A DNA stretch of 64,000 bases from Heliocidaris tuberculata (Eukaryota; Echinodermata; Echinoidea; Camarodonta; Echinometridae), in the NCBI GenBank assembly GCA_025618425.1, contig CM046837.1, positions 23,239,488 to 23,303,487 on the forward strand, in the 5' to 3' direction. The notes beneath the pieces are model-generated. The model saw nothing but the letters and a program-made list of their open reading frames with translations, searched no databases and was not told the origin of the DNA. A program made the position numbers and the translations under genes. This document shows, piece after piece, positions 1 to 12,049 of the stretch (the stretch's first letter is position 1; every line of letters starts with the position of its first letter).

Positions 1-696
1 CCTTTTTTTTTTTTTTTTTTTTTTTTTTTACATGTTTCCACTCCAATAATTTGTCAAATCTAGTTCTTGTTTACCCAGACGAGTATAAATGGGAATGATG
101 CAATGTAGTATTAACTTTAATAAAATTCTTTCTCTTCTCTTTCCCTTCTATTATTATTATCATCAGTGGCCTATTACTGTGGTATCTTCCTGCTCCTGAT
201 CAATAGGGATGAACTTGTGATGTAGACAGAGTTATTTTGATATTCTGTCCTAAATTTTCAGTAAACCACAGCATTAGTCAGTAGTCATGTTCATGGCATT
301 GGTATGAAATTAACGTATCCTGCTTTTTATATTATATTTTTTAATGATCAAGGGCATCTTTTGTTTATTGGTTTTGCTTGTTTCCAGATTTTACCAAGAC
401 ATGAACCGTCCTTACTTTCCAGTCACCTGCACTTCTTTAACCATGTTTTATAGTACAAAATGAAGTGTACAAAAGTTGTAGGTAATTTATTACCCTTTTG
501 AATGATACCTCTACTTTACTCAATTTGACACATGAAAATTACTGTCCAATAAAAATGAGTTTCCTTTTAGTTTTTTAGGTTTCTGTTTCACATTTGTTTA
601 CTATTGTTTAAAGCTAAAGTGAGAAAAGATCCTGCAAAAAATGCAATTTTCTCCCGAAGTTTCTGTGGCGGCGTATAATGTGATTATTAGATATTC
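1..696. other. AT-rich non-coding flank
   Basis: No gene is seen. The stretch opens with a poly-T run at about 4-29 and is otherwise unremarkable AT-rich DNA up to the AAA that borders the large element beginning at 700. Confidence 0.6.
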
Positions 697-729
697 AAAC
701 ACAGTGAGCTAAACCAGGATTTCCCTTGT

Positions 730-1310
730 GTTGGCCACTCGCTGTTTTCTAGCCGTTTTTTCGCCGTTTTGTCGCCGTTTCTTTAGAAATAAGGACACAG
801 GAAACGGACAGGAAACGGCTAGTAAACGGCTAGAAAACGGCGACAGATAAACAAAAGGTTTTGAGGGTAAATATGGAAAGCCGAGTGTAAAAATCACAGT
901 GTATTTCTGACAAAACAGCTACAAAACGGCTACAAAACGGCTACAAAACGGCGAGTACCTATTGTGTTAACTGGCAACGAAACAGCTACAAAACGGCTAC
1001 AAAACAGCTACAAAATGGTTACAAAACGGCTACAATACAACGAGTACCTATTTTGCTAAATGGCAACGAAACGGCTACAAAACAGCGAGTACCTATATTG
1101 TGCTAAATGTCAACGAAACGGCTACAAAACGGCTACAAAACGATGAGTACCTTTTGTGCTAAATGGCAACGAAACGGCTACAAAACGGCTACAAAACGAC
1201 AACTACCGATTGTACTAAATGGCAACAAAACAGCTACAAAACAGGCACAAAACAGGAGTACCTATTGTGCTAAATAGCCACAAATAGCTACAAAACGGCG
1301 AGTAGGCCCA
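730..1310 (+). repeat. Left subterminal array of ACGGCTACAAA motifs
   Basis: About 20 near copies of CGGCTACAAAACGG are separated by spacers such as GCGAGTACCTATTGTGCTAAATGGCAACGA. GAGTACC recurs near 951, 1041, 1086, 1144 and 1256, so the period is irregular (45-90 bp). The first part (730-845) also carries the motif in reverse orientation (TAGCCGTTTTTTCGCCG), which makes a local hairpin. Confidence 0.75.
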
Positions 1311-1314
1311 GTGA

Positions 1315-2100
1315 TGGCGGAGCATCTTTCAAAGTGGGGGGGGGGGGGAGGCACCAACAAAAAGGGGCATCTGTAAAGGTTTTAAAAAGGCGGAAAATAC
1401 CACTTTGACATATTTGTATATACCGCTACAATCTGAATAATACACCATCGAGGATCATTTTCGACACATTATTGTTTCTATCAGTGGCATATCCAGGATT
1501 TAAAAAAAGGGGGGGGGCACACAAATGCAGGGCTATCAACTTTGGGGAACTGCTTGGAGGGAGATTCGTATTTTTTTTTCTTCTCGCCAAAAAATTTCGC
1601 CAGCTCTCCAAAAGTCGCTCAGTGGGGGGGGGGGGGGGGTCGATTTTTTTTCGCCAGCCCTCCAAAAGTCGCTCAGGGGGAGGAGGAGGGCATCAGATTT
1701 TATGGGGTCCAGTTTTCCTTCATAATTCTCTGACAAACAAAAACAATTTTGTCAAAAGTTGTCAGGGGGGCAGTCTGCCCCCTGCCCCCCCCCCCTTGGC
1801 TACGCTAGTGGTTTCTATCTTAACATGGTTCCAGATTATTTTTTTTTAATATATACTTTAAAGTTGTGTGTAATGGTCTAATTGCGAGCGAAGCGAGTGA
1901 GCAAAAATTCAAGATTTTTTTTCTAACGCTCCTAACATGATAAAAAGATATACAGTAAATGTGAGCGAGTTTTGGAAAAATTTTAGAAAAAAGAATTGTC
2001 TTCATTCCTTTGATTTAGGGGCACTCTTTTTATATTTTCTAAATTAATCATGTAAACTTGATTTCTTTCAGTCATTTGCTTTCTTTTTCAAAGCTTGGAT
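1315..2100. repeat. Poly-G-rich interior of the large element, with a 54-bp duplication
   Basis: This block contains long G runs, a TCCAGGATTT segment resembling other dispersed repeats in the window (near 32,945 and 55,790), and two copies of CGCCAGCYCTCCAAAAGTCG starting at 1598 and 1652. The segment GCGAGCGAAGCGAGTGAGC lies near 1885. Open frames here are caused by homopolymers and are not genes. Confidence 0.5.
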
Positions 2101-2129
2101 TCGATTGTTGCAAAGTATGTTCATGTTCA

Positions 2130-5100
2130 ACAGCGGGATTAAGATAAACTGCTTCTTAGCGCCGCTCTAGTTTATAACTAGAGCTTCTAAAAATAATAAT
2201 ACAGTAACCACTTTTTGTAAAATTAATGCGCTGACAATTCTCTCTCTTTCCAAGTCACAGACCTGTTTCATAATTTCGACAGTTCTTCTTAATTCTGTTT
2301 TGAAAGCCAACTTTCTTTTCTGTTCGCTCTTTACTTTTTACCAGATTAAACAACGATGGCTTAAAAACAGCTTCATAATAAAGAAATTTTTTTATCCTGC
2401 CCTAGTTCATTCTACCTTTTTAAAAATGTATACAATCTACTGGTTTCTAAAAGCTAAATTTCTTTTCTTTTCGCCATGTTGGTTAAAGAGTTATAGAATC
2501 CGCCCCTTTCAAAGAACAAGGATTAAGTCACTTCCTGCGCGAGACGTTTATTGATTTTTTCTCTCTCTTGTTTGTCCTTCTAAATCACGCGCTTGTTTCA
2601 TAATCATGACACAGGTCCTTTTCTGTCTGGTTAACAAGCTAAATTTCTTTTCTTTTCGGCCTTTAAACAAATTAGAGAATGGGCCGCTTATCATGCTTAT
2701 TAATCATCATTTTAAACAGCAGGATGAAGATAAACTGCAACTTAGCTTGAAAGTCATTGTTTCTCCCCGCTTTGTTAACCCGAACTTTAAAAATAATCAC
2801 GCGCTTGTTTCATAATCTCGACACAGGTCCTTTTCTTTCTAGTTAAAAAGCTAATTTTATTTTCTTTTCGGCTTTTAAACAAATTAGAGAATGGGCTGCT
2901 TATCAGGCTTATTAATCATCATTTTAAACAGCAGGATGAAAATAAACTGCGACTTAGCTTGAAAGTCATCGTTTCTCCCCGCTCTGTTGACCCGAACTTT
3001 AAAAATAATCATGCACTTGTTTCATAATCTCGACACAGGTCCTTTTCTTTCTAGTTAAAAAGCTGATTTTATTTTCTTTCGGCTTTTAAACGAATAAGAG
3101 AATTGGCCGTCATTTATCATCATGTTAACTAGCGGGATGAACGTGATGAAGATTAACTGCTTCTTAGCGCCACTCTAGTTAACTAGAGCTTTAAAAAAAT
3201 TGATAATAATGATAACTGCTTTTTATAAAATTTAACGCCCAGACAGTTCTTTCTCTCTTTCTAAATCTTTCACTTGTATCATAATTTCGACAGTTCTTCT
3301 TAATTCTGTTATGAAAGCTAACTTTCTTCTCTGTTTGGCTTTTAAACAAAGAAGAGAACTCGGGCCGTTAATTATCATCATGTTAACTGACGTTATGAAC
3401 ATGATGAAGATAAACTGCGTCTTGGCTTGAAAGTTATTGTTTCTCTCTGCTCTATACTCGAGCTTTAAAACAAATCAGGCACTTGCTTCATTATTGCAAC
3501 CAAGGGCCTTTTCTTTCTAGTTCATTCATTCATTCATTCATTCATTCATTTATTCAGTTCTGAATAGAAGTACAAGTACATAGTATACAGTTTACATGTA
3601 TGATCACAGAAACTTATTTCTAACAGAACTTGGACTCCAAGATAAGCAGAAGCTTGACGCCTTGTGAGCCCTTACAATTAAATACAATCTTACTAATTTT
3701 CTTTTCTTTTCGACTGTTAAAATAGTTACAAAATTGGCCGCTTATTATCCTCATGTTCAACAGCGAGATGAAGATAAACTGCTTCTTGGCGCCGCTCTAG
3801 TTCATGGGCCTCGGAGCCCGGGGGGGGGGGGGGGGGGGGGGGGGGTGGGAGCTGCAGCCCCGTAATTTTTTTAGCAGACATGTTAAAAAAAAGTTCTTGG
3901 AAAAAAGACTCGAAAATAAATGAGTGAAATCAGATCAGCCCCCCCCCCTTTCAAAGACGCTCCGCGGCCCCTGTAGTTAACTAGAGCTTCTAAAAATAAT
4001 AATACCGTAACCGCTTTTTGTAAAATTAACGCCCTGACAAATCTCTCTCTCTTTCCAAGTCACAGACCTGTATCATAATTTCGACAGTTCTTCTTAATTC
4101 TGTCTTGAAAGCCAACTTTCTTTTCTGTTCGCTCTATACTTTTTACCAGATTAAACAACGACGGCTTAAAACAGCTTCATAATAAAGAAATCCTTTTATC
4201 CTGCCCTAGTTCATTCTACCTTTTAAAAATGTATACAATCTACTGGTTTCTAAAAGCTAAATTTCTTTTCTTTTCGCCATGTTGGTTAAAGAGTTATAGA
4301 ATCCGCCCCTTTCAAAGAACAAGGATTAAGTCACTTCCTGCGCGAGACGTTTATTGATTTTTTCTCTCTCTTGTTTGTCCTTCTAAATCACGCGCTTGTT
4401 TCATAATCATGACACAGGTCCTTTTCTGTCTGGTTAACAAGCTAAATTTCTTTTCTTTTCGGCCTTTAAACAAATTAGAGAATGGGCCGCTTATCATGCT
4501 TATTAATCATCATTTTAAACAGCAGGATGAAGATAAACTGCAACTTAGCTTGAAAGTCATTGTTTCTCCCCGCTTTGTTAACCCGAACTTTAAAAATAAT
4601 CACGCGCTTGTTTCATAATCTCGACACAGGTCCTTTTCTTTCTAGTTAAAAAGCTAATTTTATTTTCTTTTCGGCTTTTAAACAAATTAGAGAATGGGCT
4701 GCTTATCAGGCTTATTAATCATCATTTTAAACAGCAGGATGAAAATAAACTGCGACTTAGCTTGAAAGTCATCGTTTCTCCCCGCTCTGTTGACCCGAAC
4801 TTTAAAAATAATCATGCACTTGTTTCATAATCTCGACACAGGTCCTTTTCTTTCTAGTTAAAAAGCTGATTTTATTTTCTTTCGGCTTTTAAACGAATAA
4901 GAGAATTGGCCGTCATTTATCATCATGTTAACTAGCGGGATGAACGTGATGAAGATTAACTGCTTCTTAGCGCCACTCTAGTTAACTAGAGCTTTAAAAA
5001 AATTGATAATAATGATAACTGCTTTTTATAAAATTTAACGCCCAGACAGTTCTTTCTCTCTTTCTAAATCTTTCACTTGTATCATAATTTCGACAGTTCT

Positions 5101-5620
5101 TCTTAATTCTGTTATGAAAGCTAACTTTCTTCTCTGTTTGGCTTTTAAACAAAGAAGAGAACTCGGGCCGTTAATTATCATCATGTTAACTGACGTTATG
5201 AACATGATGAAGATAAACTGCGTCTTGGCTTGAAAGTTATTGTTTCTCTCTGCTCTATACTCGAGCTTTAAAACAAATCAGGCACTTGCTTCATTATCGC
5301 AACCAAGGGCCTTTTCTTTCTAGTTCATTCATTCATTCATTCATTCATTCATTTATTCAGTTCTGAATAGAAGTACAAGTACATAGTATACAGTTTACAT
5401 GTATGATCACAGAAACTTATTTCTAACAGAACTTGGACTCCAAGATAAGCAGAAGCTTGACGCCTTGTGAGCCCTTACAATTAAATACAATCTTACTAAT
5501 TTTCTTTTCTTTTCGACTGTTAAAATAGTTACAAAATTGGCCGCTTATTATCCTCATGTTCAACAGCGAGATGAAGATAAACTGCTTCTTGGCGCCGCTC
5601 TAGTTCATGGGCCTCGGAGC

Positions 5621-5656
<36 letters not shown>

Positions 5657-6775
5657 GGGAGCTGCTGCCCCGTAATTTTTTTAGCAGACATGTTAAAAAA
5701 AAGTTCTTGGAAAAAAGACTCGAAAATAAATGAGTGAAATCAGATCAGCCCCCCCCCCCCTTTCAAAGACGCTCCGCGGCCCCTGTAGTTAACTAGAGCT
5801 TCTAAAAATAATAATACCGTAACCGCTTTTTGTAAAATTAACGCCCTGACAAATCTCTCTCTCTTTCCAAGTCACAGACCTGTATCATAATTTCGACAGT
5901 TCTTCTTAATTCTGTCTTGAAAGCCAACTTTCTTTTCTGTTCGCTCTATACTTTTTACCAGATTAAACAACGACGGCTTAAAACAGCTTCATAATAAAGA
6001 AATCCTTTTATCCTGCCCTAGTTCATTCTACCTTTTAAAAATGTATACAATCTACTGGTTTCTAAAAGTTAAATTTCTTTTCTTTTCACCATGTTGGTTA
6101 TAGAATCCGCCCCTTTCAAAGAACAAGGATTAAGTCACTTCCTGCGCGAGACGATTATTGATTTTTTTTTCTTCTCTCCCTCCTTGTCCTTCTTTATCAC
6201 GCGCTTGTTTCATAATCTCGACCCAGGTCCTTTTCTGTCTGGTTAAAAAGCTAAATTTCTTTTCTTTTCGGCCTTTAAACAAATTAGAGAATGGGCCGCT
6301 TATCACGCTTATTAATCATTTTAAACGGCGGGATGAAGATAAAATGCGACTTAGCTTGAAAGTTATCGTTTCTCCCCGCTCTGTTGACCCGAACTTTAAA
6401 AATAATCATGCACTTGTTTCATAATCTCGACACAGATCCTTTTTCTTTCTAGTTAAAAAGCTAATTTTCTTTTCTTTTAAACGAATCAGAGAATTGGCTG
6501 TTAATTATCATCATGTTAGCGGGATGAACTAGATGGAAATAAACTGCGGCTTAGCTTGAAAGTCATCTTTTCTGTCCGCTCTTCTTAACTCGAGCTTTAA
6601 AAAAATCAGGCACTTGTTTTACTATCGCAACCATGGGTCTTTTCTTTCTAGTTAAAAAGCTAATTTTCTTTTCTTTTCGACTGTTGAAAGAATTACAGAA
6701 TTGGCCGCTTATTGTCGTCATGTTCAACGAAGATAAACTGCTTTTAGCGCCGCTCTAGTTAACTAGTTCAAACTA
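2130..6775. repeat. Higher-order tandem repeat, ~1.8-kb unit built of ~210-bp monomers
   Basis: Units run about 2176-3978 and 3979-5790, followed by a partial, more diverged unit to about 6775. The first two are nearly identical; the same 69-codon open frame recurs at 2606 and 4409, giving a period of 1803 bp. Inside each unit a ~210-bp monomer recurs, recognisable by CACTTGTTTCATAATCTCGACA, near 2588, 2803, 3011, 3268 and 3480. The units differ mainly in the length of a poly-G tract (about 3821-3845 and 5623-5655), a few substitutions, and an ATTC microsatellite shared at 3522 and 5326. It is not coding. Confidence 0.85.
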
Positions 6776-7519
6776 TATCCGTTCATGTTGTGCTGTACGA
6801 CGTTCTTTAGTCGTAAAACTGTTCAGTATATCACTATCATGCTTCTCAGTTTTTATCAGTTTAATTGTCGCTTTTTTATCAACACACTCGTGAAGGAGAT
6901 CTACATGTCAAGTTCTTTCTTTCTTGATCTAGGATTATGCTGCGACAAGATTATAAATTGCAGTTTCCATCTGGTTTCTCGAAAACGTCATTTGTGTTTG
7001 TGAAAAGGCGTTTTTCAATGAAACCAGAGGTATCGATCCGTATTCACGATGGGGGGGGGGGGGGGGGTATCCCCCCTCCCACACCAGGGACAATGCGAGC
7101 GAACGAATTTTCTTCGATATTTTTGCATTGAAATTATGGCATTTATTTCCTTCTAATCATTAAATAATGTGATGGTATTTCAAGATCAAACATAATGAGT
7201 TTGAATAATTATTAGTTCTAATTTAATGTATCATAATTCTTATTCATTTTATCCCAAAATATTGAGGGGATGATAATACAGGCCATCCCCCCACCTCAAT
7301 TTTTTTTTTGGGGGGGGGATATATACCCCAGATCCCCCCCCCCCCCCCCCGATCGACACCATGAATGAAACAGTTTCTATAGGGATGTCCAAGGACCCTG
7401 AGAAAATGGCCGATTGCGGCCTGTACTTATCATTATATATATCTCTTCCTCCTTTTTAAAGACCGTATGACACCAAGCATTACTATTTTCATCACTAAAA
7501 TGCATTGCAATTTCCCTTT
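6776..7519. other. Unique-looking interior of the large element
   Basis: No gene is recognised. It has poly-G and poly-C tracts around 7050, 7310 and 7337, and otherwise AT-rich sequence between the higher-order repeat and the right subterminal array. Confidence 0.4.
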
Positions 7520-8185
7520 TCTGGCCATTTCGTCGCCATTTTATCGCCGTTTTCTCTCTGCTAATCAAGCAGTGTTGTGTACCGCCGTTTCCTCTCTGTT
7601 TTCTGGCTGTTTCGTCTCCATTTTATCGCCGTTTCCTCTCTACTAATCATTCATTGTTGTCACTATTGTACTGCCGTTTCCTCTCCGTTTTCTGGCTGTT
7701 TCGTCGCCCTTTTATAGCCGTTTTCTCTCTGCTAATCATTCATTGTTGTCACCACTGTACCGCCGTTTCCTGTCCGTTTTCTGGCTGTTTCGTCGCCCTT
7801 TTATAGCCGTTTTCTCTCTACTAATCATGCATCGATGTCACTATTGTACCGCCGTTTCCTCTCCGTTTTCTGGCTGTTTCCTCTCCCTTTTATCGCCGTT
7901 TTCCCTCCGTTTTCTAGCCGATTATTAGCTATTTACTCGCCGTTTTGATAAAAGGAAAGATTAATTTGTTTTGGAAAAAAAAGGTTTTTCAACCATGTGG
8001 CACTCCGTAGTTATCAAAGAAAGCCCATAGAAAACAACAGACTAGCCGTTTTGTAGCTTAAAATTCTCTCCTTTATCGCCGTTTTTTCGCCGTTTTGTAG
8101 CCGATTAAAACGGCGAATTTTGTGCAAAACCTTTCCGCCCATAGGAAATAATACAGTAAACGGCTACAAAACGGCGAATTTCTGC
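7520..8185 (-). repeat. Right subterminal array, inverted relative to the left one
   Basis: About four copies of an 83-89-bp unit are marked by CTAATCATTCATTGTTGTC near 7560, 7640, 7728 and 7817. Each contains CCGTTTCCTCTCCGTTTTC and TTTATCGCCGTT. Further TAGCCGTTTTGTAGC motifs continue to about 8180. On the minus strand these read GGCGACGAAACAGCC and CGGCTACAAAACGG, matching the left array. Confidence 0.75.
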
Positions 8186-8344
8186 ACTTTTGCACATTTG
8201 GTTCACTGTGAAAGAATGCTGGGTTCATGCTCCAAACATTGATATAATTTTTTTTTCTTTGTGGAGTAGTATGTATGATTGAAAATACCAAGTCTGTTTG
8301 TCCCATATTATAGGTGATATTGGCACAGCATAAGTTGAAATTGC

Positions 8345-8605
8345 TATTCAGAGCCCATTATCTTAATAATAATAATAACTGGGTCTTATTTACACAGGGT
8401 AGCCACATCAGTATTAATACTGCTCTTCCTGCGGGCCTTGCAATTATTATTACCCCAGCATTGCGAGGTACCCATTATACACCTGGGTTGAGAGAGACAA
8501 ATGTGGGCAAAACACCTTGTCCACAGATGGACAGTGGATTGAACCTAGGACCTCTTGTATGAGAGTCAAGGGCTTCCACCAATATACAACAGTGCCCCCA
8601 GTGCT
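8345..8605 (-). mobile_element. tRNA-derived SINE, ACCCAGGTGTA-core family
   Basis: Read on the minus strand, a tRNA-like head (A-box region around ATTGGTGGAAGCCC, B box GGTTCAATCC) is followed by a body with ACCCAGGTGTATAATGGGTA and a tail with GGGTAATAATAATT, CAGTATTAATACTG and short AAT repeats. The same body occurs in the plus-strand copies at 28.4, 44.6, 45.3 and 46.0 kb. RNA polymerase III would read it from the head. Confidence 0.7.
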
Positions 8606-9185
8606 CCCACACTTGTAAGTAGAATCTAGTATTAGGCCCAGTTAAGAGGGCAGTGGTCTAGGGGTTGTACGACACATGCTCTTGTGAAAATTGCTCTTCT
8701 GTCAATTTCCGCCATTAAAGGTAACAGATAGTTTTGGGAAGCCCTCAAAAACTTTTTGTGAGATTTCTTTGATTTTACTTAATAAACAGCAGGGTACTAA
8801 CATAACTAAGATGCTGTGAAGTTTTTTCCTCCTCAAGTGAAATATTTATCGAATGAGAGGTGAAAAGTAATAAAAATCCCTGGCCCAAAAAAGAGGGGAT
8901 GTAAATTCAAACAATGCTCACACACACACTACTTATGGTACATGAGGATTGTTGTGTGTGGTGTGTGTAGAATACGCTACACATAGTGCAAAGCGCTGGG
9001 TTTATTGTGCAGGGAACCTTCAGGTCGATATGGTCTTAGCGTGAGGCAGTGAAAAGCCGTTACCAAGCGTTTCAAAATTTGTTTGAAATCGTGAATTGAA
9101 TGTTAAATAATCTCGTACATGTGTCTTATGATAAAAGGAGAATATATGTGACTATTTCAGATAAGTTTCTTGCCAGTATGATTTT
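8606..9185. other. Non-coding stretch
   Basis: No gene is seen. A short CA/TG-rich hairpin lies at about 8920-8972. Confidence 0.5.
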
Positions 9186-9189
9186 TGCT

Positions 9190-9350
9190 ACCGAGACTGT
9201 CTATGAGCTTTAAAAGTATTCCTCTCTTCAACCCTGGACCAAACACTATACCAATCCCTAACCCTTACCCTAACTCTATCCAGAAACTCAATCGAAACCC
9301 GAACCATAACCTCATCATTTTGAAGCCTGGAGCAGATGTCGTGGAACAAA
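9190..9350. repeat. Copy of a dispersed CCTAACCC-bearing repeat
   Basis: Degenerate telomere-like text (CCCTAACCCTTACCCTAACTC) is followed by GGAGCAGATGTCG, the terminal motif shared with the better-preserved copy at 31,436-31,645. Confidence 0.45.
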
Positions 9351-9474
9351 TGAAATGTTAGTTCACTGTCTAGAAACAAGATGGGGGGGAGGGGGTATCC
9401 AGTAAATTAAATCAAATAATATCAAATAATAAGTAAGTAATTTTGATATCTTCTATTGAATAATAAAAAGGTTG

Positions 9475-10268
9475 ATGGTGTATTTTACCTGACTGTTAAG
9501 AAAGCATGTGTATGCTTAAAGGGGAATGAAACCCTGGGGAAAAATCCATTTGAATAAAAAGAGAGGATAGAGAGAAGCAATTTTTAAAAAGTTCCATCAA
9601 AATCGGTTAAGAAATGAGAAAGTTATGAAAGTTTGAAAAGTCTCAATTTACTTTCTATGGCGATCCTCAAATTGGCAATGTTGCTTCAAAGTGACAGGTA
9701 GAGTAGGACAACTCTCCATGTGTTTTCTACACAAAATTTCATATTTTCTCCATTATCTCTAAAGATGATGCTTGTATTTTGGTGAACTCAACATATGTTG
9801 TGTCAAATACATTTCTCCATGATATATCTTGAGCTAAGAAGGAGACAAGCTGCACCTCGAGAGATAATGGGGAAAATATGAAATTTTGTGTACAAACCAT
9901 ATGGAGAGTTGTCCTACTAAACCTGTCATTTTGAAGCAACATTGCCAATTTGAGGATCGCCATAGAAAGTGAATTGAGACTTTTCAAACTTCTATTACTT
10001 TCTCATTGCTTAACCGATTTTGATGGAACTTTTTAAAAATTGCTTCTCTCTATCCTCTCTTTTCATTAAAAATGATTTTCCCCCAGGGTTTCATTCTCCT
10101 TTAAAGTAGGCAACCAGGGGACCAACATATCATTACCAAGTCCACTCTGAGGGACTTGGTAATGAGAATTGATGCCTTACCAAAGGGCACAAGGGCATCT
10201 GCTTGGTTTAGAACCCTGGTCCTCGCAGTTATGAGACCACTGCTCTACCACTGAGCCATCGTGCCTCC
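9475..10268 (-). mobile_element. tRNA-derived SINE (second family), split by a MITE
   Basis: On the minus strand the head reads ATGGCTCAGTGGTAGAGCAG (A box) and GGTTCTAAACC (B box, one base off consensus), with a CAT-like anticodon position. The body includes GGTTGCCTAC. After removal of the nested element at 9520-10100 it continues with GCATACACATGCTTTCTTA. The sister copy at 19,405-19,615 is uninterrupted. Confidence 0.65.
9520..10100. mobile_element. TTAA-flanked palindromic MITE nested in a SINE
   Basis: TTAA at 9516-9519 and 10101-10104 flanks a 581-bp element with long inverted arms. AGGGGAATGAAACCC at the left is matched by GGGTTTCATTCTCCT at the right, and pairing extends over more than 150 bp, including CAAATTGGCAATGTTGCTTC and its complement. 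No open frame of interest is present. The TTAA target and AGGG ends suggest piggyBac- or Kolobok-type mobilisation (inference). Confidence 0.8.
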
Positions 10269-10319
10269 TTGAGCCATCTTATATCATGTTCAAATTCAAA
10301 TCTGCAAAAATAACTTAAG

Positions 10320-10400
10320 TACACTCTATCTTCTCAACTTTTCTTCTTCTCTCTTTCTCTCTCACCCTCTCTCTCTCTCACTCTCTTCCATTCTTTGACA
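10320..10400. repeat. CT-rich tract
   Basis: A pyrimidine-rich simple-sequence stretch, mainly CT repeats. Confidence 0.6.
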
Positions 10401-10889
10401 AAGCTGTTTCCTTCATTCTTCATTTAAGAATTGTCAGGGTGCTTAATTCATTGTCTTTCCTTTAATAAACTGATTTTGTAGCTGTTCAAAGTCGTTAACA
10501 AGTGTTAGATTCCATTTTAGTCCAAGGTTGAAGGACCTGTGACTGACTGGCATTGTTCTGTCGCAGCCTTGAAAGTTATTCTTAGACACATCTTTGACAT
10601 AAGGTAGCACAACCTTCTTGGGTACATCTTCCACATAAGGTACTGCAACCTTCAAGATAATTGTTGAAACATAGTAATAAATTGCAGAGAAGGGGATTGG
10701 GGGAGCAAGAAGGAGTTGTCTTTATTAAAAGGAGTTTTTTTTTAGTTGAAAGTTGGGCAATAATAGACTGACAAATTAACCTTTCATCGAAAGTTGGGTC
10801 AAGTAGAAGCAGAAAAATAAAAGCAGGGTAGTGAAATTTGAGAAAAAAACCACTAAGAATGAGATTGTTACATATTTTCAAATTACGAT

Positions 10890-11830
10890 TGTTAATAATA
10901 AGTGATCTAAATGACCATGGCTGAGCAAGCTAGTCAGATTATTTACAAGATCCATTTGGAGAGGTCGAGAGCGATACTGCTTGAGCTTCATGTACATGTA
11001 ACTTGAGTATCTAATTAATGCCCAGGAATATAATTAATTGGCTTGTAATTTAGGCACATCATATCCATGATCCTTTTTGAGCAATCTAGTTCAATCCTGA
11101 TGCTAGTGTGGATGTGCTAGTAGGGTCTTACTTCCAGTGCCTTATAAGTTGAGATGTTTAATCAAAGCATCTTCATGATCCATCTGAAGTGATCTTGAGT
11201 GATCCTGGTTGAGTGTAAGTGTAAATGTACAAGTGGTTTCAAGTTTGGCTATCACTGCCTAGCTATATACATGTAGTTGTAGCATTTTCATGATTCTTCT
11301 GGAGCAATCTAAATCGATCCTGGCTGAGCTCGGTTGAGTGTTGGCCTGACACCCACTGGCTGACCAGCTTGCCTGCACTATTTGTCATATCATTTCCATG
11401 CTCAATTTGGGGCGATCTAGATTGATTAATGTTAAGCTATGAATATCATCATATGAGGGGTGTCCAATACCCTCTGCCTGACTAGCTGGCCTGTATTGTC
11501 AGATCATTCACATGATCCATTCGGAACTGTCTTGATCGCCATCCTGGGTAAGCTAATATGAGTGTATGAAAGGGGTCTAAATACCACTGCTATAGCTTGC
11601 CTGTATTGTCAGATCATTCACATTATCCATTCAGAACAATCTTGATCCCCCATCCTGGGTATGAAAGGGATGTATGAAAGGGATGTATGAAAGGGGTCTG
11701 ACTGCCACAGATCATTCACATCCGCTTTGAGAGATCTAGATCGATCCTGGTTAAGCTGTAAAGTTTATTTGGGTGTATGAATGGGGTCTGACACCCACTG
11801 CCTGATTGGATGGCCTATATAATTATCCAG
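10890..11830. repeat. Imperfect ~110-bp tandem array
   Basis: About eight diverged units are marked by GATCCTGGTTGAG / CATCCTGGGTAAGCT variants near 11,095, 11,200, 11,318, 11,430, 11,540, 11,648 and 11,745, with TCATTCACATGATCCATT and TGTATGAAAGGGGTCTGAC between them. It is non-coding. Confidence 0.6.
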
Positions 11831-12049
11831 TCATATCAAGCGGTGTCCTTGTTGACAATTTTAGTGACGGGTGATGAATGTTTGGAAGCTAATTCTCTCT
11901 TAAGCTTCATGCAGATTAACAGAGGTTCTGTTACCCATTTGGTATAATTAGGTGCAGTAATGATATTGTTTTTCATGATGTGTTGTTCAAGGTGAAAACG
12001 TGCAAATGTAATGATCATGCTCATTCTTTGCTACCAGAGTAGGGGTTCC

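Larger units (their letters stand above)
700..8210. mobile_element. Putative 7.5-kb CACTA/EnSpm-like DNA transposon, non-autonomous
   Basis: The left edge reads CACAGTGAGCTAAACCA and the right edge, reverse-complemented, reads CACAGTGAACCAAATG, so the ends form short terminal inverted repeats. AAA lies immediately outside both ends (697-699 and 8211-8213), as expected for a 3-bp target duplication. Inside each end is an array of CGGCTACAAAACGG-type motifs in opposite orientation (about 730-1310 and 7520-8185). Such subterminal arrays are typical of CACTA elements, where the transposase binds them. The interior is repeats and poly-G/poly-C tracts, and I see no transposase frame, so the copy would depend on one encoded elsewhere. 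The family assignment is inference from ends, duplication length and array layout. A Chapaev-like or unnamed group is possible. Confidence 0.6.

Noticed and set aside
730..1310. CRISPR-like appearance of the repeated CGGCTACAAAACGG array
   Set aside because: Units are short, irregularly spaced, partly inverted and mirrored 7 kb away. The setting is eukaryotic, and subterminal transposon repeats explain it.
2606..4618. Identical 69-codon frames at 2606 and 4409 as a duplicated small gene
   Set aside because: They are identical because the whole 1.8-kb unit is duplicated. The frame is broken in other monomers and has no protein-like features.
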